Origin: a virus
Direction: 5' to 3' (one strand)
Length of the DNA stretch: 49,857 nt
IMG/VR virus record: IMGVR_UViG_3300029319_000086
Coordinates: 1-49,857 of that record
Shown piece by piece: positions 42,403 to 49,326 of the stretch (position 1 is the stretch's first letter; every line of letters begins with the position of its first letter). The notes beneath the pieces are model-generated. The model saw nothing but the letters and a program-made list of their open reading frames with translations. It was not told the DNA's origin and ran no database searches. A program made the translations under genes and the position numbers.

Positions 42403-43071
42403 ATGGCTATCTCCACTCTCGTAGCAAAGTTGAGCACCACGAACAGCAACGCCCACACGAAAGCTACTTACGTAGCTCCTGCGCGTCCTGCTTCTAAGAA
42501 GCAGCGGAGGCTGATTTACTTCGCCTCACTTCGTCTTGGGGTTCGATTCACTGGCATATGGGATGCCAAGGTGAGTGCGGACGATCTCAGTCCTGCTTGC
42601 GCGGCTCTCAGGCGTGAAAGCGGAGCTTCGCGCCAAGAGCAACTTGATGCCTTGGATTACTTGGAAGAGTTGGGTATCAAGTACGAGATGCAGGATGCCC
42701 ATAAGGTGCCAAGCGAGCCTGTGAAGGTTGAGCCTTCGCAGGAGCCGAAGGCCGCGCCCAAGGCTAAAGCCAAGCCGAAGTCTAAGGGTAAGACGAGCAA
42801 ACACTTACCGCTTGCCTATGGACGCTACGTCAAGCACAGCAAAAAGATTCTTGCCGAAGGCAAGAAGACGACCATCCTATCCTTTGAGGACTGGGTGGCT
42901 AACAGGGGCGAAGATGCGCCCAAGGCAACGCCCAAGCCGAAGGCCGCGCCCGTTGCGGAGCCGAAGAAAGAAAACACGCTCTCTTCAGACGATAAGCTGA
43001 AGATGCTTATCGACCACATGCAAACGCAGTCCAAAGCGAACCTTGAGCTTTTACAGGCTCTTACGAAGTAA
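42403..43071 (+). CDS. GC-rich gene for a Lys/Pro/Ala-linker protein
   Basis: 222 aa after a good SD (AAAGGAG). Residues about 25-95 form a small domain (ASKKQRRLIYFASLRLG, then DLSPACAALRRESGASRQ). A linker PKAAPKAKAKPKSKGKTSK, a middle HLPLAYGRYVKHSKKILAEG segment, a second Pro/Lys linker and a short acidic helix follow. Codons are GC-rich (63% in 42721-42780 by hand count), unlike the genes around it; the same composition begins in the upstream island. The linkers resemble histone H1-like DNA-binding proteins. Possible recent acquisition together with the island, or an origin-binding protein. Confidence 0.65.
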   Translation: MAISTLVAKLSTTNSNAHTKATYVAPARPASKKQRRLIYFASLRLGVRFTGIWDAKVSADDLSPACAALRRESGASRQEQLDALDYLEELGIKYEMQDAHKVPSEPVKVEPSQEPKAAPKAKAKPKSKGKTSKHLPLAYGRYVKHSKKILAEGKKTTILSFEDWVANRGEDAPKATPKPKAAPVAEPKKENTLSSDDKLKMLIDHMQTQSKANLELLQALTK

Positions 43072-43083
43072 GTATCGCCCATA

Positions 43084-43119
43084 CCTACCGCATGGCTTCT
43101 ACGGAAGCTGTGTGGTAGG
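43084..43119 (+). other. Intergenic hairpin after the 42403 gene
   Basis: CCTACCGCA pairs with TGTGGTAGG (one G-U), with a second stem GCTTC/GAAGC above a small internal loop and a TACG loop. No U-tract follows, so it is not a normal terminator; it may protect the 3' end or mark a processing site, as the ribozymes do in the next two gaps. Confidence 0.5.
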
Positions 43120-43124
43120 GCCAC

Positions 43125-43134
43125 TTGTTAACAA
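43125..43134 (+). promoter_or_regulatory. TTGTTAACAA palindrome, one of four intergenic copies
   Basis: The same ACTTGTTAACAA occurs here, at 43558-43567, at 578-587 and at 21453-21462, always in a gap. The two copies here and at 43558 are followed by GAAAG and the SD of the next gene. It could be a protein operator or an mRNA-leader element. Confidence 0.4.
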
Positions 43135-43149
43135 GAAAGGAAAGCAGTG

Positions 43150-43491
43150 ATGCGCTTTGATTCTGAGACGAACTATCATCATGTAGCAGTTACGAAGAGA
43201 GACGGGATAATCAGTCTTTTCGTAACCGAAAAGATGATGCCGAGCATAGATAGTGACTTCATGAGAAACTTCAAAACTTCTCTTGAAGAACTCAGAGAAC
43301 TCTTTGAAGACATTGGCCCGACTACTTTAATGTGGGGCGTAGAAAACATCGAATTACACATAAACACGGAGGAGCTACCTGAAGAGAATAACCTCAAAGC
43401 TATTGAGGTAGTTGAATATGCGGCATCTATTATAGATAGAAGGATAAGTTTTGAACTTAACTGGAAAAATCCAGTAATGTTTTCCACCTAA
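43150..43491 (+). CDS. Hypothetical protein upstream of ribozyme 1
   Basis: 113 aa; the ATG at 43150 is chosen over the GTG at 43147 because AAGGAAAG is well spaced. Alternating strands and helices (TKRDGIISLFVTEKMMPSI, then ELREL, then a LKAIEVVEYAASIIDRRI helix), acidic. Not recognised. Its stop codon lies inside the 5' arm of hammerhead 1 (TAA at 43489-43491), so ribosomes finishing this gene must disturb the ribozyme fold, linking translation to cleavage. Confidence 0.65.
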   Translation: MRFDSETNYHHVAVTKRDGIISLFVTEKMMPSIDSDFMRNFKTSLEELRELFEDIGPTTLMWGVENIELHINTEELPEENNLKAIEVVEYAASIIDRRISFELNWKNPVMFST

Positions 43492-43545
43492 ACTGATGAG
43501 ACTTAGAAAGTCGAAACACTTGGTGTGAGCCAAGTGTCTTTAGGT
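43486..43545 (+). ncRNA. Hammerhead ribozyme 1 (type I)
   Basis: All core elements are present. Stem I ACCTAAA/TTTAGGT (43486-43492/43539-43545, 7 bp, open end); CTGATGA at 43493-43499; stem II 43500-43504/43508-43512 with loop AGA; GAAA at 43513-43516; stem III 43517-43523/43530-43536 plus the A-U pair 43516-43537, loop TGTGAG. The cleavage triplet is GTC, so cutting falls after 43538. Released downstream RNA would start with a 44-nt leader before the ATG at 43583. A second copy at 43914 differs at 4 of 60 positions, two of which are a compensating stem III pair. Confidence 0.92.
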
Positions 43546-43582
43546 TAATCCCATAACTTGTTAACAAGAAAGAAGGAACGGC

Positions 43583-43912
43583 ATGAAAAAAACCTACGAA
43601 GTAGCAAAGCGAGATTGGTCAGTTATTCCAGTAGAGTTTAGGAACATAAGCGTGAAAGAAGATAAGGCCTCTTTCACGGTAAACATTGATCGCCTCTTGA
43701 ACGATAACGTGAAGGTGATGGTCAAGAGACACCTTCACGCATCACTACAAGACTTGAGTGATAAGATTCAGCAAGCAATCGAAAAGGAGATCTTAGAGCA
43801 TAGGTTACACTGCGCGGACAGTGTTAAGACGCACCTTGAAAGCGTCATTGACCACCAAGATGCGTTGATAAAACGATATGAAGAAATAGAAGAGGAAGAG
43901 GGAGAAGAGTAG
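43583..43912 (+). CDS. Hypothetical protein flanked by two hammerhead ribozymes
   Basis: 109 aa, ATG after AAGAAGG. Beta-strand start (DWSVIPVEFRNISVKEDK), then a long amphipathic helix region (HLHASLQDLSDKIQQAIEKE and on) and a Glu-rich tail (EEIEEEEGEE). Unrecognised; it might be an oligomeric helical protein. It is the only gene on the 428-nt RNA that the two ribozymes would excise (43539-43966). Confidence 0.65.
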   Translation: MKKTYEVAKRDWSVIPVEFRNISVKEDKASFTVNIDRLLNDNVKVMVKRHLHASLQDLSDKIQQAIEKEILEHRLHCADSVKTHLESVIDHQDALIKRYEEIEEEEGEE

Positions 43913-43913
43913 C

Positions 43914-43973
43914 ACCTAAACTGATGAGACTTGGAAAGTCGAAACTCTTGGTGAGAGCCAAGAGTCTTTAGGT
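43914..43973 (+). ncRNA. Hammerhead ribozyme 2 (type I)
   Basis: Same fold: stem I 43914-43920/43967-43973, CTGATGA 43921-43927, stem II 43928-43932/43936-43940 with loop GGA, GAAA 43941-43944, stem III 43945-43951/43958-43964 plus the A-U pair 43944-43965, loop TGAGAG, cleavage triplet GTC with cutting after 43966. It starts one base after the upstream TAG. Stem III position 43946-43963 is T-A where copy 1 has A-T (43518-43535), a covariation that supports selection on the RNA. Cleavage leaves a 39-nt leader before the gene at 44006. Confidence 0.92.
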
Positions 43974-44005
43974 AAACCTTATAACTCATTGCAGGAGAAC
44001 GTCTT

Positions 44006-44521
44006 ATGAAGTTGTCAAGAGCTTTTCGTAAAGTCGCACGTAAGGTTTGGAATCAACTCTCTCTTGAGAGAGATTTGTTCAACGAGTTTGTCCCACCAGA
44101 AGTCTATCGGGACACTGACACGGAAGCACAAGAAACATGGGGAACCTTTACTTGCTATGTAAGTAAAGGAAGAGCCAACTTCTATCGTAAGATCTTCTGG
44201 GATGCTATCCAGAATGACTTGCCTATCTATTATACCTATGACGGGGTCTGGGTACAAGAGGAAACAGAAGTAGGGTTCCATTCATTCAGCGTAGAGTATC
44301 CCTTTAAAGACAAAGAGGACGTAGATGACATTGAGTTCTGTATCTGTGCACCAGAGGAAGCTAAAGAGTTTATCAAGGGAATATTGTTCAAGGGTTTGGA
44401 TAACACCAAGGCCCAATTGGAAGGGGTGGATATGAACCCATCCATCGCCTTATTGAAAGAGAGCTACGACAATTTTATGGTAGAAAAAGGAAGACGAACC
44501 CCTAACTGGAAGGAGGCGTAA
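44006..44521 (+). CDS. Hypothetical protein downstream of ribozyme 2
   Basis: 171 aa, ATG after AGGAG. An N-terminal basic helix (KLSRAFRKVARKVWNQL) precedes a mixed alpha/beta body with many Glu, Asp, Tyr and Trp residues (TWGTFTCYVSKGRANFYRK, YTYDGVWVQEETEVGF). No motif recognised. Its mRNA would begin with a 5'-OH made by ribozyme 2. Confidence 0.65.
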   Translation: MKLSRAFRKVARKVWNQLSLERDLFNEFVPPEVYRDTDTEAQETWGTFTCYVSKGRANFYRKIFWDAIQNDLPIYYTYDGVWVQEETEVGFHSFSVEYPFKDKEDVDDIEFCICAPEEAKEFIKGILFKGLDNTKAQLEGVDMNPSIALLKESYDNFMVEKGRRTPNWKEA

Positions 44522-44522
44522 C

Positions 44523-44696
44523 ATGATTAGAATCAAGGACTTACAGCCGATAAGGGATAGTAAAGGCAGATTCACTGGAGAATACATGGGAACTTTTGTT
44601 TGGCCCAGTATTCTAAAAGTAGATGGTGGCATGATAGGCAAAGGCATATCAGCGGCCATCATAATATGGGTGTCAATCACCCTCTCATATTTATAG
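44523..44696 (+). CDS. 57-aa single-pass membrane protein
   Basis: Short ORF beginning 1 base after the previous stop. The C-terminal half (MIGKGISAAIIIWVSITLSYL) is a transmembrane helix; the N-terminus (RIKDLQPIRDSKGRFTGEYM) is soluble. It ends directly before the SD of the next gene. The packing supports expression. Function unknown; membrane peptides in early operons often affect host physiology or exclusion. Confidence 0.5.
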   Translation: MIRIKDLQPIRDSKGRFTGEYMGTFVWPSILKVDGGMIGKGISAAIIIWVSITLSYL

Positions 44697-44704
44697 GAGG
44701 CACT

Positions 44705-44947
44705 ATGGTTTACGTCTTACCCTTTGAGAAGTCTGAGTATTACATGGTCTTTGAAGTCACAGCAGGAGCACCACAAACCTATAGCCACTGGCATGGATGG
44801 TCACCTGCCAGTGGCCCAGAGATTGAATGGACAGGCTACGCTGATCTGGATAAGAACCACGTAGCCGATGAAGACATTCCCGATTACATAGATGCTTATT
44901 GTCACAAGCATCACTCACGCTTAGAAAGAGAGGCACTGGATGGATAA
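44705..44947 (+). CDS. Hypothetical protein
   Basis: 80 aa from the ATG at 44705 (SD AGGAGG); a longer frame from 44600 would overlap the membrane protein gene. Aromatic-rich, with many His and Trp residues (TYSHWHGWSPASGPEIEW, YCHKHHSRLE). The His cluster could bind a metal. It overlaps the next gene by 8 bases. Confidence 0.6.
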   Translation: MVYVLPFEKSEYYMVFEVTAGAPQTYSHWHGWSPASGPEIEWTGYADLDKNHVADEDIPDYIDAYCHKHHSRLEREALDG

Positions 44948-45164
44948 AGAAGAAGTATACGAATACGTCTTACTCAGATATGATGCTCAGATAGTATCGT
45001 ATGCACAGATGTCTATGAGTCAAGCAGACGAGTTAAATTTTCACAACCTACACAACCCAGACGAAGACGGCCTAAGAAATACTTGGGTCACAAGAGAAGT
45101 ATACGATAGACTCCCCAAAGAAATGGAGGAAGCATATGACGAACATCAAAGCTTCGTGCGATAG
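44940..45164 (+). CDS. Small acidic hypothetical protein
   Basis: 74 aa, acidic and Tyr-rich (MDKEEVYEYVLLRYDAQIV, ADELNFHNLHNPDEDG). Overlaps both neighbours (8 bases upstream, 29 bases downstream). Unrecognised. Confidence 0.55.
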   Translation: MDKEEVYEYVLLRYDAQIVSYAQMSMSQADELNFHNLHNPDEDGLRNTWVTREVYDRLPKEMEEAYDEHQSFVR

Positions 45165-45894
45165 TAAAGTGAGGCAGTTTCGCTCACATAAAAACTCTGT
45201 CGGCCATATGGTCGGCAGAGAAAGCAGTGGATGTCCAGATGCAACAGGGTTATGCGAGAGTGCTTGTTACGTTCAAAGCACATTCAGGTATCCTGCAGTC
45301 AAGAAGATATTGCAAGATAACTTGAATGCTCTACTCAACTGCGAGAAGGTTGAAGAGTATGTCGAACTGTTGGAACCATTGGTGGAATCTTCATTACAGC
45401 AGTATGCAAGAGCAAGGAAGAGAAGCAAAAAGCTCTTGAGCAGAGACGAGAAAGGGAGGTTCAAGACTCCAACGAGGAAGGAAAGAGCGAAGCATGAGCT
45501 TCTATTACGAAGAGGTCACATCTTCAGGTGGCATTGGGCAGGTGACATACTGAATTTGGAACATGCCAAGGCTATCAAGATCATAGCTGACCTACATCCA
45601 GAGACAAAGTTCTGGATCTATACCAGAACGTGGTGGGCAACAGGCATGATGAAAGACACAGAGAACTTGCATGTCTACCTATCGGTAGATGCTGAGAACT
45701 CTCATATCATGCGAAGAGCCAAGGAGAATTTCCCTTGGGTCAAGCTTGCCTTTATGACACCAGAGACGCTTGACCTACCCGACACCGTCACTTGCCCTGC
45801 TACCAACGGCAAGTTTGAAACAGAAGGTGCTTGCCAAGCTTGCACCATATGCTACAACACAGACAAGAACGTTGAGTTCTTAATCCATAAATAG
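45136..45894 (+). CDS. GP88-like cysteine-rich phage protein
   Basis: 252 aa with SD TGGAGG. CPDATGLCESACYVQ (Cys33, Cys40, Cys44) near the N-terminus, then HIFRWHWAGDILNLEHAKA and HPETKFWIYTRTWWATG, and a C-terminal CPATNGKFETEGACQACTIC. The order matches the phage gp88-like family, whose cysteines are suspected to hold an iron-sulfur or zinc site; members are common in phages of many hosts and their function is unknown. Near-identical spacing of the WAGD and YTRTW blocks makes the family call fairly safe. Confidence 0.7.
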   Translation: MTNIKASCDSKVRQFRSHKNSVGHMVGRESSGCPDATGLCESACYVQSTFRYPAVKKILQDNLNALLNCEKVEEYVELLEPLVESSLQQYARARKRSKKLLSRDEKGRFKTPTRKERAKHELLLRRGHIFRWHWAGDILNLEHAKAIKIIADLHPETKFWIYTRTWWATGMMKDTENLHVYLSVDAENSHIMRRAKENFPWVKLAFMTPETLDLPDTVTCPATNGKFETEGACQACTICYNTDKNVEFLIHK

Positions 45895-45906
45895 AAAGGA
45901 ATAGAT

Positions 45907-46665
45907 ATGGAGATTTCAGATAAAGGCAGAGTAAAGATGTTGGAGAAACTCGTAGAACTGAAAGACAAAAAGATTTCTACTCTTAAACAAACTCAACCGA
46001 AGTCACAATATTCACCCCAATATGAATTCATAGAAAGCGGTAGCAATACTATACACTTTGTCTTTTCCATTTTGGGGAAAGACTATTACGTAGACACAGG
46101 ATTTAAGGCTAAAGAAAACCCTCTCAACCGAAGCGTAGTAGTAAAGTATGGTGAGAGAGACTATGAATATGAAAGCCGACAAGTTAGGGATCTTCTCAGA
46201 GATACGCTTGAATCAACTGAAAAGTCATTTATGAAGACAGCTTACTTGTATTGGAGACAGCATCACGAAATAGATGACGCTTACGATTGGAACGATCTGG
46301 TAAACGAGAGAGACACTATGCACCAAAAGCTTTTCAAAGAAGAGGAGAAGAGATATAAGGCGGCAGACTCATGGAATGCTATGATCCCAGAGGAGAGAAT
46401 CATACTTATCTATCGTGCTAATCACAATAAGTGGGAGCTTGGAGAGAACGACATCTCAATCTTTGCCGCTTGCAGAGATATATTGCCAGACAAAATGCCA
46501 AGCCAACTCGTATTAGATTGGGAAGAAGAGCGCGAACTTAACAACTACAACACTTTAAAGGTATGCTATATAGACGAAACTCTTAAACGATACATAAAGC
46601 TAAGAGAGAGAACAGTAAATCAAGAGATTAACCCACCTTACATGCGCCTTCGATTGGAGAACTAA
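45907..46665 (+). CDS. Hypothetical helical protein
   Basis: 252 aa. Begins with a coiled-coil stretch (LEKLVELKDKKISTLKQTQP); the middle is beta (NTIHFVFSILGKDYYVDTGF), the rest helical and charged. No enzyme motif. 12 bases after the gp88-like gene and one base before the next gene, so clearly in the operon. Unrecognised. Confidence 0.6.
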   Translation: MEISDKGRVKMLEKLVELKDKKISTLKQTQPKSQYSPQYEFIESGSNTIHFVFSILGKDYYVDTGFKAKENPLNRSVVVKYGERDYEYESRQVRDLLRDTLESTEKSFMKTAYLYWRQHHEIDDAYDWNDLVNERDTMHQKLFKEEEKRYKAADSWNAMIPEERIILIYRANHNKWELGENDISIFAACRDILPDKMPSQLVLDWEEERELNNYNTLKVCYIDETLKRYIKLRERTVNQEINPPYMRLRLEN

Positions 46666-46666
46666 A

Positions 46667-47188
46667 ATGAAACTGAAAACTAATACACTTAAGAAGCTTT
46701 TAGAATCTTATTTTGCCGCAACTGACCAAGAGATGCATGAGATGTTTGGATGGCACATGACACCAGAAGAAAGGAAAGATATGCTCGACAGCATACAGCT
46801 TATGGACTTGGAAGAGTTTCAAAAAAGAGAGGATGACAGAAAGACCCACGAAGACGTAAGACAGATGACCTTTATGATTAAGCATCAGACCAACAGGATA
46901 AAGGAGTGCGTAAATAATCTTGAATGGAGAGACGATTCAGTTACGAAAAAAGATTTCATTAAGGGCAGGGCGAGGATGATTGAGTTGTTATGTGACTCAA
47001 ATGATCATTACCCTGACCTTGTTACCAAGAATGCATCCATACAGCATGTCGGTGGTAAGACATACCACTGGTTTGGAGATCACTATAATCATGGGGAAGG
47101 AGAAGACTTACATAAGATTATAGCAGACCTACAGAAGCAGGGATACAATAGCTTCACATTCAAACACTTTACAGAGGAAGGAGCGTAG
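46667..47188 (+). CDS. Hypothetical protein
   Basis: 173 aa, helical and rich in Met, Glu, Lys and His (YFAATDQEMHEMFGWHMTPE, NNLEWRDDSVTKKDFIKG); the C-terminus has HHIGGKTYHWFGDHYNHG-like aromatic/His residues (KTYHWFGDHYNHGEGEDL). Starts one base after the previous stop. The last base of its stop is the first base of the next start (TAGTG). Unrecognised. Confidence 0.6.
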   Translation: MKLKTNTLKKLLESYFAATDQEMHEMFGWHMTPEERKDMLDSIQLMDLEEFQKREDDRKTHEDVRQMTFMIKHQTNRIKECVNNLEWRDDSVTKKDFIKGRARMIELLCDSNDHYPDLVTKNASIQHVGGKTYHWFGDHYNHGEGEDLHKIIADLQKQGYNSFTFKHFTEEGA

Positions 47189-47313
47189 TGTTTACTAAGA
47201 TAGGATGGAACTGTGAAACCTGCTATTGGTGGAACAGGCCAAAGACAAGAAAGTGTTGGCAGTGCAAGCAGTGGAAAAATAAAAACAAAAAACAAATAAA
47301 AAAGGATAAATAG
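47188..47313 (+). CDS. 41-aa zinc-ribbon protein
   Basis: GTG start at 47188 overlapping the previous TAG. CETC and CWQC pairs 14 residues apart with a Trp-rich middle (YWWNRPKTRK) form a compact zinc ribbon, followed by a very basic C-terminus (QWKNKNKKQIKKDK). Too short for most gene finders. The overlap and the strict CxxC-CxxC pattern support it; likely binds nucleic acid. Confidence 0.6.
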   Translation: MFTKIGWNCETCYWWNRPKTRKCWQCKQWKNKNKKQIKKDK

Positions 47314-47315
47314 CA

Positions 47316-48095
47316 ATGGCATACGCATCTTACACCGTCACCCAAGAAGTAGACGTAACAGTAGAGCAGAGCATTCACATTGAAGACAAAGAGGGTGTAG
47401 AAATAGAAGTCTTAGAATATGATATAGACGAAGACGACATTCGTATTACGATTGACGGCTGTATAAAAACGGATGACGATGAAGTAAAAGTAGAAGTGTT
47501 CGATGAGGCAGGTAAGAAAGTAAGTCTAATTGAGGACGAATACGATGATAACAGTGAACCCAACAAGGTAACTCTTGAAGGGTTTGTGATCTCAAAGGAA
47601 GAGATGCATGAATACAAGAGGTTGAAGCAAGCAAGCAATGATATGAGAATTCTCTTATATGTAAGCGAGGATGACAAAAAGAATATAGAGAAAGACATAA
47701 ATCAGAGAGCAATCTGGTTGATACCAGACAAGAAGGACGCTCTTGGGACAGACTACGAACCGTGGACTGTCAACAACTTGGTGAGATGCACTCTTGAAAA
47801 AGACGATCTAAAGACAATTCTACGATCAATGGCAGGTCAGATCGTAGACAAGCTATGGCCTGAAGAAAAGGAGGAAGTAGATGAATTGACACAGATCAAC
47901 GAAGCTATTGGTAAAGGATTGGATGCGGCAGGAGAGTCAAAGCATCCTGTCCACAACTTGGGGACTATCACGATAAGTGAAGACTCAAAGCATAAGATTG
48001 AGAACCCAAAAACTAACCTGCATATCAAAGATGATACTGGTAATGAAGAAGCCACACAAGAGATCTTAAACTCTATTGGAATATCTGACCAATAA
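47316..48095 (+). CDS. Acidic hypothetical protein
   Basis: 259 aa, start 2 bases after the previous stop. The first 90 residues are strongly acidic beta-strands with a doubled pattern (VEQSIHIEDKEGVEIEVLEY, then EDDIRITIDGCIKTDDDEV). The remaining part is helical and charged. It may mimic DNA by charge (anti-restriction style), which is speculation. No homology seen. Confidence 0.6.
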   Translation: MAYASYTVTQEVDVTVEQSIHIEDKEGVEIEVLEYDIDEDDIRITIDGCIKTDDDEVKVEVFDEAGKKVSLIEDEYDDNSEPNKVTLEGFVISKEEMHEYKRLKQASNDMRILLYVSEDDKKNIEKDINQRAIWLIPDKKDALGTDYEPWTVNNLVRCTLEKDDLKTILRSMAGQIVDKLWPEEKEEVDELTQINEAIGKGLDAAGESKHPVHNLGTITISEDSKHKIENPKTNLHIKDDTGNEEATQEILNSIGISDQ

Positions 48096-48123
48096 AATAA
48101 GTTGCAGTAGATAGTAATTCAGC

Positions 48124-48162
48124 GCATGTCGGTTGCCATCACTCGGATGGTAGCTGACATGC
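48124..48162 (+). other. 17-bp intergenic hairpin before the DUF932 gene
   Basis: GCATGTC pairs with GACATGC, continued by a G-U and a further 9 bp (two more G-U) with a 5-base loop. This is one of the strongest hairpins in the genome. No U-tract follows, and the DUF932 SD lies 20 bases downstream. Probably an mRNA-processing or stability element rather than a terminator. Confidence 0.6.
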
Positions 48163-48189
48163 ACTTACTTTATATAAAGGAATAATACT

Positions 48190-49278
48190 ATGAAAGACGG
48201 ACGCTCACTCCAATCTTTAGCCGCTGAACTTGATCGCCAGAACGAAGCAAAGAGAGACTTTGTCTTGGATACAAGAGCCTGTCAAGTCTTTGCCTCAAAG
48301 GAAGAGACACCAGACGGGGTCAAAGAGAACGGTATTACTATGGGAATGAATCGCATTGAAGGACTGTTCCCTGTAAACCGTATCGCTAATACTCAGATAG
48401 GATCACGCTTAGAGATTCCTAAAAAGTATTACGACAAGATGATGTCTAACAGCACCGACCTTCTGGTTCACAACATCAATCACTGGCTACAGAACACTCC
48501 AGAGAAGCGTATGATACGCACACTGGATGGTAATTGTAGAGCATTCTTGAGTGACCGTTACAGACCATTGGACAATTACGATCTGGCAAACGCAGTGCTA
48601 CCAGAGATGATTGACCGAAAACTTGATATACGATCTTGCGAGATTACAGAAAGCAAGATGTATATCAAAGCAGTAAGCCATGAATTAGAAGGAGAAGTAA
48701 AAGCAGGTGATGTCGTACGAGGTGGATGTATTGTCTCAAACTCTGAGGTAGGTCTTGGAGTGTTACTTGTCTCACCGTTTATAGAGAGGCTTATATGCAC
48801 CAACGGTATGGTCGTGACAGACTATGGTAAGCGTAGGTATCACGTTGGCAAAAAGAACAATGAGGTTCTTGATATCAACGATGCCTATGAGGTATACTCT
48901 GATGCTACGAAAGAGCTTACAGATAAAGCTTTCTGGCATCAAGTACGTGATGTTGTCAAAGCCACTCTTACACAGGATAGGTTTAACACTATACTGGATT
49001 CGTTTAGAGAGGCAACACAGATACCAATGAGCGAAGACCCCATGACTGTTGTTGAGAAGACACAAAAGAAGTTTCATCTCAGCGACAGTGATAAGGGCGG
49101 TATCCTTCAGCACTTACTGGAAGACAAAGACTATACCAAGTGGGGATTGGCTAACGCCGTCACCCGCACTGCTGAAGATATCAGCGACTACGATAGAGCC
49201 ACAGAGCTTGAGACTTTAGGTTGGAATGTGGTTCAGATGCCCAAGCGTGATTGGCTTGCCATCGGAGGGGCAGCATAA
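48190..49278 (+). CDS. DUF932 phage/plasmid protein
   Basis: 362 aa, SD AAAGGAA. The conserved DUF932 pattern is clear: GMNRIEGLFPVNRIANTQ, RMIRTLDGNCRAFLSDRY with R-PLDNYDLA, VSNSEVGLGVLLVSPFIERL, then LICTNGMVV. DUF932 proteins are common on plasmids and phages and are thought to act in DNA transactions or anti-defence; the role is not established. It is the last gene of the plus operon and is followed by a terminator hairpin. Confidence 0.85.
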   Translation: MKDGRSLQSLAAELDRQNEAKRDFVLDTRACQVFASKEETPDGVKENGITMGMNRIEGLFPVNRIANTQIGSRLEIPKKYYDKMMSNSTDLLVHNINHWLQNTPEKRMIRTLDGNCRAFLSDRYRPLDNYDLANAVLPEMIDRKLDIRSCEITESKMYIKAVSHELEGEVKAGDVVRGGCIVSNSEVGLGVLLVSPFIERLICTNGMVVTDYGKRRYHVGKKNNEVLDINDAYEVYSDATKELTDKAFWHQVRDVVKATLTQDRFNTILDSFREATQIPMSEDPMTVVEKTQKKFHLSDSDKGGILQHLLEDKDYTKWGLANAVTRTAEDISDYDRATELETLGWNVVQMPKRDWLAIGGAA

Positions 49279-49291
49279 CCAAGCTCTTACC

Positions 49292-49318
49292 GTGGGGAGG
49301 TTCTATGAGCCTTCCCAC
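49292..49318. terminator. Terminator hairpin between convergent genes
   Basis: A 12-bp stem (49292-49303/49307-49318, two G-U, loop TAT) lies between the DUF932 stop and the convergent regulator gene end (49327). On the plus strand it is followed by a loose T-rich stretch. It probably separates the two converging units. Confidence 0.55.
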
Positions 49319-49326
49319 ACTCCAAC

